From NCBI RefSeq assembly GCF_009650095.1, contig NZ_CP045915.1:4650001-4714000 (forward strand): a stretch of DNA of 64,000 bases. The letters run 5' to 3'. Made by a program: the position numbers and the translations under genes. This document shows, one piece after another, positions 44,400 to 52,922 of the stretch. The stretch is from Gracilibacillus salitolerans (GTDB taxonomy: Bacteria > Bacillota > Bacilli > Bacillales > Amphibacillaceae). Below the pieces are notes generated by a model. The model saw nothing but the letters and a program-made list of their open reading frames with translations, did not search any database and was not told where the DNA came from. The first letter of the stretch is position 1, and the number at the start of each line of letters is the position of its first letter.

Positions 44400-44605
44400 G
44401 TTGTCTTAACAAAATCCTACGTCATTGGTTATATAACGTAAATAATCATTATCTTACGAGTTGCCATTCCTATTATGGAATAGTCTTTTCTTCATATATT
44501 TGTTTTCAATAAGCAACTAACATAACATAATGATCATCTCCTATTCATACAACCTGACAGATATGGGTTGGGCCCTTAAAATGATTCACCCTAAGAGCCC
44601 TTGTT
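44400..44605 (-). ncRNA. Structured 3' spacer after the first binding-protein gene (duplicate 1)
   Basis: Holds a long inverted pair, AATAATCATTATCTTACGAG at 44441 with GCAACTAACATAACATAATG at 44513, and a stem GGGCCCTTA/TAAGAGCCC at 44570-44600. The same architecture recurs at 46268-46483 after the second binding-protein gene. On the minus strand no T-run follows, so it looks like an RNA 3'-end stabiliser or processing site rather than a plain terminator. Confidence 0.5.
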
Positions 44606-44611
44606 CTACTA

Positions 44612-46108
44612 TCATTCAGATGCGTTAAATTCTTCGATAATCGCATCTCCACCTTGCGATTTCCAGTTTTCAACTGCATCATCAAAGCCTGCTTCATCCA
44701 TTTGACCAATAATATAGTTATATGTTGCGTCTGTAATAATTTCCTGAAGTCTCGCACCATCATCCACATATGTCTTTGAATATAGTGGTACTGTTGGATC
44801 CTCAATTAAATAATCTTCATTTTCTTTTGTTAACTCTTCAGCTTTCTCTTTTGCATCATAATTAAATACAGACTCATAACGCCCGTTTGTTTCAGGCTCG
44901 CCAATCCCTATCGCCATATATGGTTTTACTTCTCTATCCGTTAAGGCTTTGTCATCTGACGGCAAAGCGCGATCATCGACAACCTCATAATGCTCACCTT
45001 CAATACCCCAATAAGAATAGTTCGCTATTTCTGGCGTCATCATTTGGTTGAAGAAATCTAAGATGTTTAATAATTCTTCCTCTGTTTCTACAGAGCTTTT
45101 CGGGAACATCACTAAACTCCCATAACCAGGAATTGACCAAACTCCAAATTCACCATCTGGTCCAGCGATCTTGTTCTGCACATCGAATTCTACATCAGGA
45201 TTTATCGCTATTGCGTCATTATTTAAACTAACTACATCACCCATGGAACCTACATACATTCCAGCTGTTCCATTTTTAAAGAATTCTTGCTGGTCCGTTT
45301 TGCTTGTTACAGGAAAATCTTGATTGATATAACCGTTATCATACATTTCCTTAAAGAAATCCAGCGTTTCTTTATATTCATCAAACATAAACTCTGGCAT
45401 TAGTTTTCCGTCCTTCTCCCCCCAGTTATTTGGTGTACCAAACCAGGAAGCAACAGTTTTAAATGCACCGTATACTAAATCACTACGGTCAGTTAAACCA
45501 AATGTGTCGTCCTCACCACTTTGATTAGGATCATCTTCCGTAAAAGCTCTTGCCATTTCCATAAATTCATCTGTTGTTGTCGGCACCTCTAAACCAAGAT
45601 TTTCAGCCCAATCCTTGCGATAAATAAGACCTTGACTGGATAAAGGACGTCCTTGATATAACGTATATAGGTTGCCATTTATCCGCGTGTTATCTAATAC
45701 GGTGTCTTTTAATTTCGCTAGATTCTCAAATTCATCCAAATATTGTCCAACTTCCCAGAACTGTTCATCTTCAATTGCATCGCGGAATTGAATAAATGAT
45801 GCTTGGTTTTTTAGGAAAACTGCTTCTGGTAATGAATTTGTTGCAAATGCCGTATTTAATCGGTCTTCATAATTGTTATCTGGTACCCATTGGATTTCAA
45901 TTTCTTTGTCGGTCTCTTCTTCAATTATTTCTAAAATTTTGTCGTTTGGTACTTCTGGTGAATGTAAGTTAGCCATGACCGTAAATGAATCGCCGTCACC
46001 TGAACCACCAGTTCCTTCACTTGATGCACTATCACTACTACAACCAGCAAAAACTAAAAGCGATAGAAGTAATACTGTAATTAGTTTCTCTTTTTTCCAA
46101 TTAATCAA
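44612..46108 (-). CDS. ytcQ: Oligosaccharide-binding lipoprotein (YtcQ/LplA-like), copy 1
   Basis: A 498-residue family 1 solute-binding lipoprotein; lipobox LVFAGC near residues 18-23, then a Ser/Gly-rich linker. MANLHSPEVPNDKILE begins the binding domain. Length equals Bacillus YtcQ. The start is TTG 46108 in MINWKKEK, with AAAGGATGG upstream; the in-frame ATG nine bases earlier lies in that site, and the second copy has the homologous TTG start. It is highly similar, over its entire length, to the next gene upstream (46484-48037): both end EEFNASE, and spacers and leaders are duplicated too. Confidence 0.86.
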   Translation of the reverse strand: MINWKKEKLITVLLLSLLVFAGCSSDSASSEGTGGSGDGDSFTVMANLHSPEVPNDKILEIIEEETDKEIEIQWVPDNNYEDRLNTAFATNSLPEAVFLKNQASFIQFRDAIEDEQFWEVGQYLDEFENLAKLKDTVLDNTRINGNLYTLYQGRPLSSQGLIYRKDWAENLGLEVPTTTDEFMEMARAFTEDDPNQSGEDDTFGLTDRSDLVYGAFKTVASWFGTPNNWGEKDGKLMPEFMFDEYKETLDFFKEMYDNGYINQDFPVTSKTDQQEFFKNGTAGMYVGSMGDVVSLNNDAIAINPDVEFDVQNKIAGPDGEFGVWSIPGYGSLVMFPKSSVETEEELLNILDFFNQMMTPEIANYSYWGIEGEHYEVVDDRALPSDDKALTDREVKPYMAIGIGEPETNGRYESVFNYDAKEKAEELTKENEDYLIEDPTVPLYSKTYVDDGARLQEIITDATYNYIIGQMDEAGFDDAVENWKSQGGDAIIEEFNASE

Positions 46109-46132
46109 ATAAACCATCCTTTAGTATTATTT

Positions 46133-46146
46133 TTGTTGTACAACAA
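46133..46146. promoter_or_regulatory. 14-bp palindrome TTGTTGTACAACAA upstream of copy 1 lipoprotein
   Basis: A perfect palindrome 25 bases upstream of the coding start. The related sequence TTTTTTGTACAACAACATC occurs at the same place before the second lipoprotein gene (about 48060-48078). It may be a regulator site or a remnant of duplicated leader sequence. Confidence 0.4.
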
Positions 46147-46267
46147 TGCCTCGAAGTATAGATTAATATAGCAAGCATCTAACGACTATCTTTATTTAAT
46201 AGATACTATAACACTATAAAGAGACGAACTTTGGTAAGTAGAATACTTTCTTTTTATATTCGATTAT

Positions 46268-46483
46268 GCATTGTTGCTTTAACAAAATCCTACTTTATAG
46301 GGTATATAACGTAAATAATCATTATCTTACGAGTTGCTTTCCATGGTGTTGTATAGGTTTTGGTTTTCATTTCTGTTTTATATAAGCAACTAACATAACA
46401 TAATGATCATCTCCCATTCATACAACCTTACAGATATAGGTTGGGCTCTTAAAATGAGTATTTTAAGAGCCCATTTACTATTA
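46268..46483 (-). ncRNA. Structured 3' spacer after the second binding-protein gene (duplicate 2)
   Basis: Duplicate of 44400-44605. Inverted pair at 46314-46337 and 46385-46410, plus a perfect 12 bp stem GGGCTCTTAAAA with its complement at 46443-46472 directly after the stop. The rest of the 46109-46483 gap holds no gene. Confidence 0.55.
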
Positions 46484-48037
46484 TCATTCGGATGCGTTAA
46501 ATTCCTCGATAATCGCTTCTCCACCTTGAGATTCCCAATTCTCTACTGCATCATCAAAACCAGCTTCATCAATTTGCCCTAAAATATATTGATAAGTTGC
46601 ATCTATGATGATTTCTTGAAGTCTTGCACCATCATTTACGTATGTCTCAGAATAAAGTGGTACAGTAGGATCTTCGATTAAATAGTTCTCATTATCTTTA
46701 AACAATTCTTCTGATTTAGCTTTCACATCATAATCGAAGTAACCTTCATAGCGACCGTTTGTTTCTGGTTCGCCGATTTCAATAGCTTGGTAAGGTTTTA
46801 CTTCTCGATCAAACAATGACTGATCATCTGTTGGTTGAGCACTATCTTCAATGACTTCATAATGCTCTCCTTCAATACCCCAATAAGCATAATTTATTAC
46901 TTCTGGTGTCATTAATTGATCAAAGAATCCTAAGATTTTCTTTAAATCTTCTTCTGATTCAATAGAGCTTTTCGGGAACATTACTAAACTACCATAACCT
47001 GGGATAGCCCATACACCAAACTCCCCATCCGGTCCTTCAATATGGTTATGCACATCAAATTCTACATCTGGGTTAATAGCTACTGCATCATTATTTAGAC
47101 TACCAACATCACCCATGGAACCAACATACATACCTGCAGTTCCGTTTTTAAAGAATTCTTGTTGATCTGTTTTACTAGTTACAGGAAAGTCTTGATTAAT
47201 GTATCCGTTTTCATGCATTTCTCTAAAGAATTCCATTGTTTGTTTATATTCATCGAACATAAACTCAGGTAATAGTTGACCATCTTGTTCTCCCCATTCG
47301 TTCGGAGTACCAAACCAGGAAGATACTGTTTTGAATGCACCATAAATTAAATCACTACGATCTGTAACACCAAATGTATCATCTTCACCATTTCCATCTG
47401 GATCATCTTCCGTAAACGCTCTTGCCATTTCCATAAATTCTTCTGTTGTAGTCGGTTCTTCTAATCCAAGATTATCAGCCCAATCTTTACGATAGATTAA
47501 ACCTTGTCTTGATAAAGGACGACCTTGATATAATGTGTATAAATTGCCATTTACTCTCGTATTATCAAGTACATTTTCTTTTAATTTAGACAAATTTTCA
47601 AACTCATCTAAATATTGTCCTACTTCCCAGAACTGTTCATCTTCCATTGCATCACGGAACTGAATAAACGTTGCCTGGTTTTTCAAGAACACTGCCTCAG
47701 GTAAAGAATTGGTTGCAAATGCTGTGTTTAATCGATCTTCATAGTTATTATCTGGTACCCATTGAATTTCGATATCTGTATTAGTTGCTTCCTCAATCTT
47801 TTCTAATACTTTTTCATTAGGTACTTCTGGTGTGTGTAAGTTTGCCATAATCGTAAATGAATACGCTTCTCCCGAATCTGCCTCCTCTTCATCAGTGTCA
47901 TTTGTTTCTTCTTGAGAAGTGTCATCTTCAGATGCACTATTGTCTCCACCTTCAGTCGTGCTATCACTACTACATGCAGCTAATACTACAAATAATAGTA
48001 AGAACATGATTCCCATTAGTTTTTTCCAATTACTCAA
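46484..48037 (-). CDS. Oligosaccharide-binding lipoprotein (YtcQ/LplA-like), copy 2
   Basis: A 517-residue lipoprotein, first gene of the pectin operon. Lipobox VVLAAC near residue 20, a linker richer in Asp/Glu/Thr than in copy 1, then the same binding domain (MANLHTPEVPNEKVLE, FKNGTAGMYVGSMGD, IPGYGSLVMFPKSS). The start is TTG 48037 behind GGAGGGTGG; an in-frame ATG far upstream at 48118 would give a non-signal N-terminus. Copies 1 and 2 are tandem duplicates that may have diverged in ligand choice or may simply raise dosage. A cre site and inverted repeat lie about 100 bases upstream. Confidence 0.86.
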   Translation of the reverse strand: MSNWKKLMGIMFLLLFVVLAACSSDSTTEGGDNSASEDDTSQEETNDTDEEEADSGEAYSFTIMANLHTPEVPNEKVLEKIEEATNTDIEIQWVPDNNYEDRLNTAFATNSLPEAVFLKNQATFIQFRDAMEDEQFWEVGQYLDEFENLSKLKENVLDNTRVNGNLYTLYQGRPLSRQGLIYRKDWADNLGLEEPTTTEEFMEMARAFTEDDPDGNGEDDTFGVTDRSDLIYGAFKTVSSWFGTPNEWGEQDGQLLPEFMFDEYKQTMEFFREMHENGYINQDFPVTSKTDQQEFFKNGTAGMYVGSMGDVGSLNNDAVAINPDVEFDVHNHIEGPDGEFGVWAIPGYGSLVMFPKSSIESEEDLKKILGFFDQLMTPEVINYAYWGIEGEHYEVIEDSAQPTDDQSLFDREVKPYQAIEIGEPETNGRYEGYFDYDVKAKSEELFKDNENYLIEDPTVPLYSETYVNDGARLQEIIIDATYQYILGQIDEAGFDDAVENWESQGGEAIIEEFNASE

Positions 48038-48146
48038 ATTAACCACCCTCCAGAATCTTATTTTTTGTACAACAACATCTTGCCGTGTACAATTTAATAG
48101 TAAGAAATAGATAAGCATTTGTATATAATCACTTTTTCACAGTGAT

Positions 48147-48160
48147 TGAAAACGCTTACT
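48147..48160 (+). promoter_or_regulatory. cre site (CcpA operator)
   Basis: TGAAAACGCTTACT fits the consensus TGWAARCGYTWNCW at every position. It lies about 110 bases upstream of the first lipoprotein gene and should mediate glucose repression of the pectin operon. Confidence 0.7.
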
Positions 48161-48311
48161 GCAAAAAGAAAATATGTGAGCTTTTTTTTAAAAATGATCA
48201 TTTTTTAGTACAGGAGAAAATAATATTAAATAATGATTATTTTATTTGCCACTGTTCACTAAATCCCTTGATTGGCATGGGTTCATGCCTCCTTATAAAA
48301 TGATCATACAT

Positions 48312-48325
48312 TGAAAGCGCTTCAC
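48312..48325 (+). promoter_or_regulatory. Imperfect cre-like site upstream of the yesL-like gene
   Basis: TGAAAGCGCTTCAC has the TGAAAGCG half and the CGCTT core, with a shifted end; it lies about 80 bases before the yesL-like start. Confidence 0.45.
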
Positions 48326-48403
48326 ATTTACTATTTACGGAATGTGAATAACAAGGTATCCTATTATATAATAGCATTTAATTTACAGAATTAGGTGGGT
48401 TTT

Positions 48404-49063
48404 ATGATGGAACTTTCAGGAATGTGGGGCGGTTTTTACCGCATTAGTGTATGGGTTACTCGGTTTGCATGGTTAAATATACTATGGATAGCATTTACTT
48501 TATTAGGTTTAATTCTCTTCGGTATTATGCCAGCGACGATTGCTATGTTCGCTGTTGCCCGCAAGTGGGTTTTAAAAGAATATGATACACCTGTTTTTGA
48601 AACCTTCTTTAAAGAATATAAGTATAATTTCCTACGTGCTAACCTATTTGGCTTAATTATTTATATTATTGGTTATTTTTTATCTGTTTTTTTAAAATAT
48701 ACAGGATTAATGAATAGTTCGAATTTATATCCAGTACTATTTGGAATTTTTGTATTAGCTGCGTTCCTTTACGTTATGCTGGTTTTATATATTGCACCAG
48801 TTTATGTTCATTATCAGCTTCGCTTTTGGCAATATATTCGATATGCGGTGTCAATTGGAGCAGTGAACTTACACTACTCTATCTGTGCTATTACAGTTTT
48901 AGCCGGGATTTATTTTGCTTCTCTGAAATTTCCTGGTATCACACTTTTTTTTAGTTTTAGCGTTAGCGCTTACGCAACGATGTTTATTGTTCATATTGGT
49001 TTTAGGCAATTGCTAAAAAAACAACAAGAACAAATTGAAAAAACACCCATATCCACTTCCTAG
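48404..49063 (+). CDS. yesL: DUF624 membrane protein (YesL-like)
   Basis: A 219-residue membrane protein with about five helices (residues about 18-45, 75-100, 105-130, 150-170, 175-200). The N-terminal block YRISVWVTRFAWLNILWIAFTLLGLI and FAVARKWVLKEYDTPVFETFFKEYKYNF are DUF624 hallmarks. Such proteins accompany CUT1 oligosaccharide importers in Bacilli and may modulate them; no activity is known. AGGTGGG precedes the ATG pair at 48404/48407. It is followed by the AraC-type regulator and transcribed away from the pectin operon. A related DUF624 gene is at 54528-55157. Confidence 0.85.
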   Translation: MMELSGMWGGFYRISVWVTRFAWLNILWIAFTLLGLILFGIMPATIAMFAVARKWVLKEYDTPVFETFFKEYKYNFLRANLFGLIIYIIGYFLSVFLKYTGLMNSSNLYPVLFGIFVLAAFLYVMLVLYIAPVYVHYQLRFWQYIRYAVSIGAVNLHYSICAITVLAGIYFASLKFPGITLFFSFSVSAYATMFIVHIGFRQLLKKQQEQIEKTPISTS

Positions 49064-49108
49064 CGCTATTCATCTGTTTAAAATATATCGATTAAGGAAG
49101 TTATGTCT

Positions 49109-51412
49109 ATGAAAAAATTCTCTACTCAACATTATTTTAAACTGATAGCATTTTTAGTTATCTTAAGTACAGTTCCTGTTGTTATTACTGGTGGATTATC
49201 TTATTGGCAATCATCTAAGGCAATTGTGGATTATTCCAATGACGAAAAAAAGCAAAATATTTATCAAATACAAACTAACGTGGAACAAGTATTAAAATAT
49301 ATTGATCTATCTACGACCTATTTTGTGCGTTCAGCTCAAACACAGGAATTTTTAAAAGGAGATATGAATGGTAAGTCTTTTAGTGATTTTCATAAGTTAA
49401 GGAAAGACTTAAATCATTTACAAACAATAGATACGGGAATTGAAGATGTTATATTAGTAAGTTTCGATAAGAGATGGCTCATAAATAACGATGGTTTAGT
49501 GCATCTTGATAATCAAGCTTATGAACAAATAAACACAAACTATTTAAACTTACCCGAGAAATCTGTTTGGCTAATGGAAGAAGCAAATCAGATACATTTA
49601 CCGAATGCTACAAAAAGAAGCTGTTCTCATTATATTAATTTAGTGAAAAAACTGCCGATCTTATCATCACAACCAGATGGTCTTATATCCATTATTGTCC
49701 CTACTTGTGAATTGAATGAAATCATGGCGCAAAGTAATGACAGTGAATCATTTATTATTTTAGATGATAATAATCAGACGATTGCCCACAGTAATGCGGA
49801 GTACACTGGAGAAGATGGATATATCCCGAATAATTTGTTTAATATGATAGATCGAAATGAATTAGAAGGCCAATTTGAGTATCAAATTAATGGAACAGAT
49901 TTTAAAATCTCTTATCAAACTTCAGAATATAATGATTGGACTTATCTTTCTTTGGTGAAATTAAGTGACTTGCATATGAAATCAAGCTCTATCGGTTGGT
50001 TAACGGTCTTAATTGTTTCGATATTGCTAATTATTTCATTATGCATTGCCTTTATTGGCAGCAAAGTTTTATATAAACCAGTCAAAAAATTAAAAAGCGT
50101 GATAGATTCTTCAAGTGAAGGTAAGACTGTATCCGGAAATACTACTAATGAATTCGATTTAATCGAGACACATATTGAAAAATTATTAAATCAAAATCAT
50201 TTGTTAGAAAAGCGTGTCCAAAGTCAGGTTACACAGTTAAAACAACTTTTCATGATTCGATTATTACAAGGAAAAGTAACGAATAGCGAACTTCCGCTTA
50301 AAGTGAAATCCTTTAACTATAACCAGAATTGGACAGGGTTAACGGTCTTTTCATTAAAATTAGATGAAATTGACCAGGAAAAATTTAATAAAAATGATCA
50401 GGATTTGATTCTATTTGCGATTAACAATTTAATTGAGGATCTTATTCCAAGCCAGGAACGTTTTACTCCTGTGGTAATTAATGACACCCAATCCACTCTT
50501 ATTATAACGGAGTGTGACAATGAATCTGATTATACCCATATAATTAATCAGAAGGTGAAACTAATCCAGACCAAAGTGATGGAGTTATTCCACCTGTCAG
50601 TCAGCATCGGTATCAGCAACCGTTTCAACGAACTAGAAGAGTCAGATACAGCTTTTAAAGAAAGTAAAGAAGCATTAAAATATCGCCTAAAAATGGGCGA
50701 GTCTTCGATTATTTTCTATGAAAATCTTAATAGGCGCTACTCTAGTGTTGCACCGTATCCGACAGCAATTAAAAATAAAATTTTTGATGCTATTAAGTTA
50801 AGTGATAGAGAACATGCCTTAACTGAGATTGCCAAGTTTTTTGAATATCTGGATCGCCACGATATTCACCATCAACAGCTAGAAATTATCTTATCCAGGT
50901 TCTTATATGAATTATATGAATTAAAAGAATTGCTTGGTGCCCATGTTGAAGACTTCCAATCAACTGATATGATTACGTATTATCAAAACTTAAACTCGAT
51001 TGAAGCGATTCATGACTGGGTCAGCGATCACATTATCTTTCCTCTTATCGAGAGTATTGATGCTAAAGATGATTCAAAGAACAAGAAAATTTCGGATAAA
51101 ATGATTCGAATTATTCATGAGGATTATAATAAAGACATTTCACTTGATGTGATTGCAGCCGAGGTACACTATAATCCAAATTATTTAAGCAGTATTTTCC
51201 AAAAGGAAACAGGATACTCTTTTAGTGAATATTTACTTCGTTATCGACTTAACAAAGCGAAAGAATGGCTCACGACAACTAATATGTCAGTAAAAGAGAT
51301 TGCTGAAAAATTACAGTATAATAATTCTCAGAACTTTATCCGTTCCTTTAGAAAAATGGAAGAAATCACCCCAGGTAAATACCGGGCACAATATAAAAGT
51401 AAAGAAGCATAA
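49109..51412 (+). CDS. yesS: Membrane-bound AraC-family regulator (YesS/YtdP-like)
   Basis: A 767-residue transcription factor with an N-terminal helix (about residues 12-32), an extracytoplasmic sensor region (about 35-290), a second helix (about 293-317), a cytoplasmic linker and a C-terminal AraC/XylS DNA-binding domain (about 665-765: DISLDVIAAEVHYNPNYLSS, then SVKEIAEKLQYNNSQNFIRS). YesS and YtdP of Bacillus (about 761-772 residues) share this layout and activate rhamnogalacturonan genes; here it should sense oligosaccharides outside the cell and activate the divergent operon. ATG 49109 is preferred with AAGGAAG eight bases upstream; ATG 49103 is too close. Confidence 0.88.
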   Translation: MKKFSTQHYFKLIAFLVILSTVPVVITGGLSYWQSSKAIVDYSNDEKKQNIYQIQTNVEQVLKYIDLSTTYFVRSAQTQEFLKGDMNGKSFSDFHKLRKDLNHLQTIDTGIEDVILVSFDKRWLINNDGLVHLDNQAYEQINTNYLNLPEKSVWLMEEANQIHLPNATKRSCSHYINLVKKLPILSSQPDGLISIIVPTCELNEIMAQSNDSESFIILDDNNQTIAHSNAEYTGEDGYIPNNLFNMIDRNELEGQFEYQINGTDFKISYQTSEYNDWTYLSLVKLSDLHMKSSSIGWLTVLIVSILLIISLCIAFIGSKVLYKPVKKLKSVIDSSSEGKTVSGNTTNEFDLIETHIEKLLNQNHLLEKRVQSQVTQLKQLFMIRLLQGKVTNSELPLKVKSFNYNQNWTGLTVFSLKLDEIDQEKFNKNDQDLILFAINNLIEDLIPSQERFTPVVINDTQSTLIITECDNESDYTHIINQKVKLIQTKVMELFHLSVSIGISNRFNELEESDTAFKESKEALKYRLKMGESSIIFYENLNRRYSSVAPYPTAIKNKIFDAIKLSDREHALTEIAKFFEYLDRHDIHHQQLEIILSRFLYELYELKELLGAHVEDFQSTDMITYYQNLNSIEAIHDWVSDHIIFPLIESIDAKDDSKNKKISDKMIRIIHEDYNKDISLDVIAAEVHYNPNYLSSIFQKETGYSFSEYLLRYRLNKAKEWLTTTNMSVKEIAEKLQYNNSQNFIRSFRKMEEITPGKYRAQYKSKEA

Positions 51413-51414
51413 GA

Positions 51415-51445
51415 AAACCGGGCAGCCTGAGCCGCCCGGTTTTTC
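51415..51445 (+). terminator. Terminator after the yesS-like gene
   Basis: AAACCGGGC pairs with GCCCGGTTT around a 10-base loop, followed by a T-run, directly after the stop codon. Confidence 0.85.
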
Positions 51446-51457
51446 TGTGTTTTGATT

Positions 51458-51949
51458 CGATATAGATAAAAACTGCGAACTAGTGAAAATTCAGATTTGC
51501 TCTCTTCCATTCTGATTATTGTTGAGAGCTAATTCGCCGCTGCGGAAAAAATACTCGCTTTCCGTGGGGAACGCTTCAGCCTCCTCGGAAGCCAAAACCG
51601 CTTCCAGTGGGGTCTTCAGACTGTTCCTTTCCCACAGAAGTCTCGCATTTTTTCCGCAGCTTAGAGTAGCTTACTGATTAAGTGAGAGGAAATCCTAAGA
51701 ATATAATTCCGTGGGTTTTATTCTTACAATAATTAGAGAATCACTTTTGGCGTAGGCAGAATACGCAGACTCCTGTGGGAACAGCACAAGCTGAAGACCC
51801 CGCAGAAAAGCGACTTTGCTTTTTGAGGAGGCTGATGCCGTGCCCACGGAAAGCGAAGTATTCTGCCGGAGCGGTATGCCAGTACTCTCTAGAGCAGAAT
51901 GGAAGAAAGCAAATCCACATGACAGTTACTTCGCAGTTTATGTATATCG
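51458..51949. mobile_element. MITE-like element (copy B), right boundary of the 23 kb segment
   Basis: The best-preserved copy, 492 bp. Ends CGATATAGATAAAAACTGCG and, inverted, CGATATACATAAACTGCGAA. Two internal hairpin modules (CTGCGGAAAAAATACTCGC..TTTTTTCCGCAG and GGCAGAATACGCAG..GTATTCTGCC) are joined by a linker containing AAGAATATAATTCCGTGGG. It is inverted relative to copies A and C. No coding capacity and no clear target-site duplication. The rest of the 51413-52048 gap contains only the yesS-like terminator and about 100 bases next to larC1 without visible features. Confidence 0.8.
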
Positions 51950-52048
51950 CGCTTGGATTATATGCAAGGGTACTTGAGGCTAGGAATATGCTAGAGGCCA
52001 TGGAAAGCTCGTATATATTCCATCTTCTGGCCAAGCGAGGCCCCCTCT

Positions 52049-52816
52049 TTAATTTTCACCGATTATTACTCTTAATACGTTGGGGTGATTTTTAAATGTT
52101 TTTGTTCCTGCACCATAGCCTATTTTTTCTACTTTGATGTTTGGCATTGTAGAAAAATCATCTGCTAGTGTCTTGATAATGGCTGCTCCTGTAGGGGTTG
52201 TTAATTCCCCTTTTACTTTGCTTTCTTTTAATGGAATACCTTTTAACACTTCCAATGTTGCTGGTGCAGGAACAGGATATACACCATGATCAATATGTAT
52301 GTGTCCAGATCCGACCGGCACAGCAGAAGATACAATCCGATCAATTTGTAATTCATCTATCAGTATCGCAGTACCAACAATATCTATAATCGAATCGATT
52401 GCACCAACTTCATGGAAATGTACATTATCCAACTCCATTCCATGTATTTTTGCCTCCGCTTCACCTATCACACGGAACATTTCTAAAGACATTTTTTTCA
52501 CCGCATCGTTTAGTTTACTATCGTCAATAAGTTTGACAATGTCTTTATATTGCCGGTGATGGTGAGAATGATCGTGATCATGACTATGTCCATGGTGATG
52601 GTGGTGATGCCCTTCATCGTAGTTCACATCGAACTTATTACTATTAATTCCGTTCTTTACTATTTTATCTAGCTTTAATTGATACTCTTTATCTAAATGT
52701 AATGCCTTTAGCTGATTCTCAAACCACTTCATAGAGATTCCAGTATCCAATAGAGCTGCAATAGTCATATCTCCGCTTATCCCGGAAAAACAGTCAAAAT
52801 ACATAATTTTAGGCAT
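52049..52816 (-). CDS. larC1: LarC1: N-terminal half of the nickel-pincer cofactor cyclometallase
   Basis: A 255-residue protein equal to the N-terminal domain of LarC. Diagnostic blocks are YFDCFSGISGDMTIAALLD near the start, a histidine-rich nickel-binding stretch (about residues 68-88, alternating His with Gly, Ser and Asp), VHFHEVGAIDSIIDIVGTA near 133, and TPTGAAIIKTLADDF near 209. It stops after NHPNVLRVIIGEN, where the LarC2 part would begin. The C-terminal half is encoded separately at 27120-27584. Start: ATG 52816 with GGAGGAGA upstream; an ATG 15 bases earlier lies within that site. It follows araN after a terminator, so it is probably a separate transcript. Confidence 0.88.
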   Translation of the reverse strand: MPKIMYFDCFSGISGDMTIAALLDTGISMKWFENQLKALHLDKEYQLKLDKIVKNGINSNKFDVNYDEGHHHHHHGHSHDHDHSHHHRQYKDIVKLIDDSKLNDAVKKMSLEMFRVIGEAEAKIHGMELDNVHFHEVGAIDSIIDIVGTAILIDELQIDRIVSSAVPVGSGHIHIDHGVYPVPAPATLEVLKGIPLKESKVKGELTTPTGAAIIKTLADDFSTMPNIKVEKIGYGAGTKTFKNHPNVLRVIIGEN

Positions 52817-52883
52817 GATTCTCTCCTCCATTTTTCATCTCTATTGACATTTTATCTCATTATATTATCCACGCGCAATAAAA

Positions 52884-52912
52884 GAAGGACTATTCGATTT
52901 GAATAGCCCTTC
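52884..52912 (-). terminator. Terminator after araN
   Basis: GAAGGACTATTC and GAATAGCCCTTC form an 11-of-12 bp stem around a 5-base loop, followed on the minus strand by TTTTATTG; ten bases after the araN stop. Confidence 0.8.
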
Positions 52913-52922
52913 GATTTACATA

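Larger units (their letters stand above)
48038..48403. other. Divergent regulatory region between the pectin operon and yesL-like gene
   Basis: 366 bases without a gene. It contains an AATCAC/GTGATT inverted repeat at 48127-48147, a strong cre-like site at 48147 and a weaker one at 48312, and AT-rich stretches. No textbook -35/-10 pair stands out, as is common for promoters that depend on AraC-type activators. Confidence 0.55.

Noticed and set aside
27672..51949. Integrative element with attachment sites
   Set aside because: No integrase, excisionase or conjugation gene and no tRNA at either boundary; the flanking repeats are MITE copies that also occur elsewhere in the window.
51950..52048. 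Possible remnant of a larC2 start next to larC1
   Set aside because: Translation in all minus-strand frames gives short stretches with stops and no LarC motif.
52010..52060. Frameshift site at the end of larC1, as in Lactobacillus plantarum
   Set aside because: The larC2 frame does not follow downstream; the sequence after the stop codon is unrelated and leads into the MITE.
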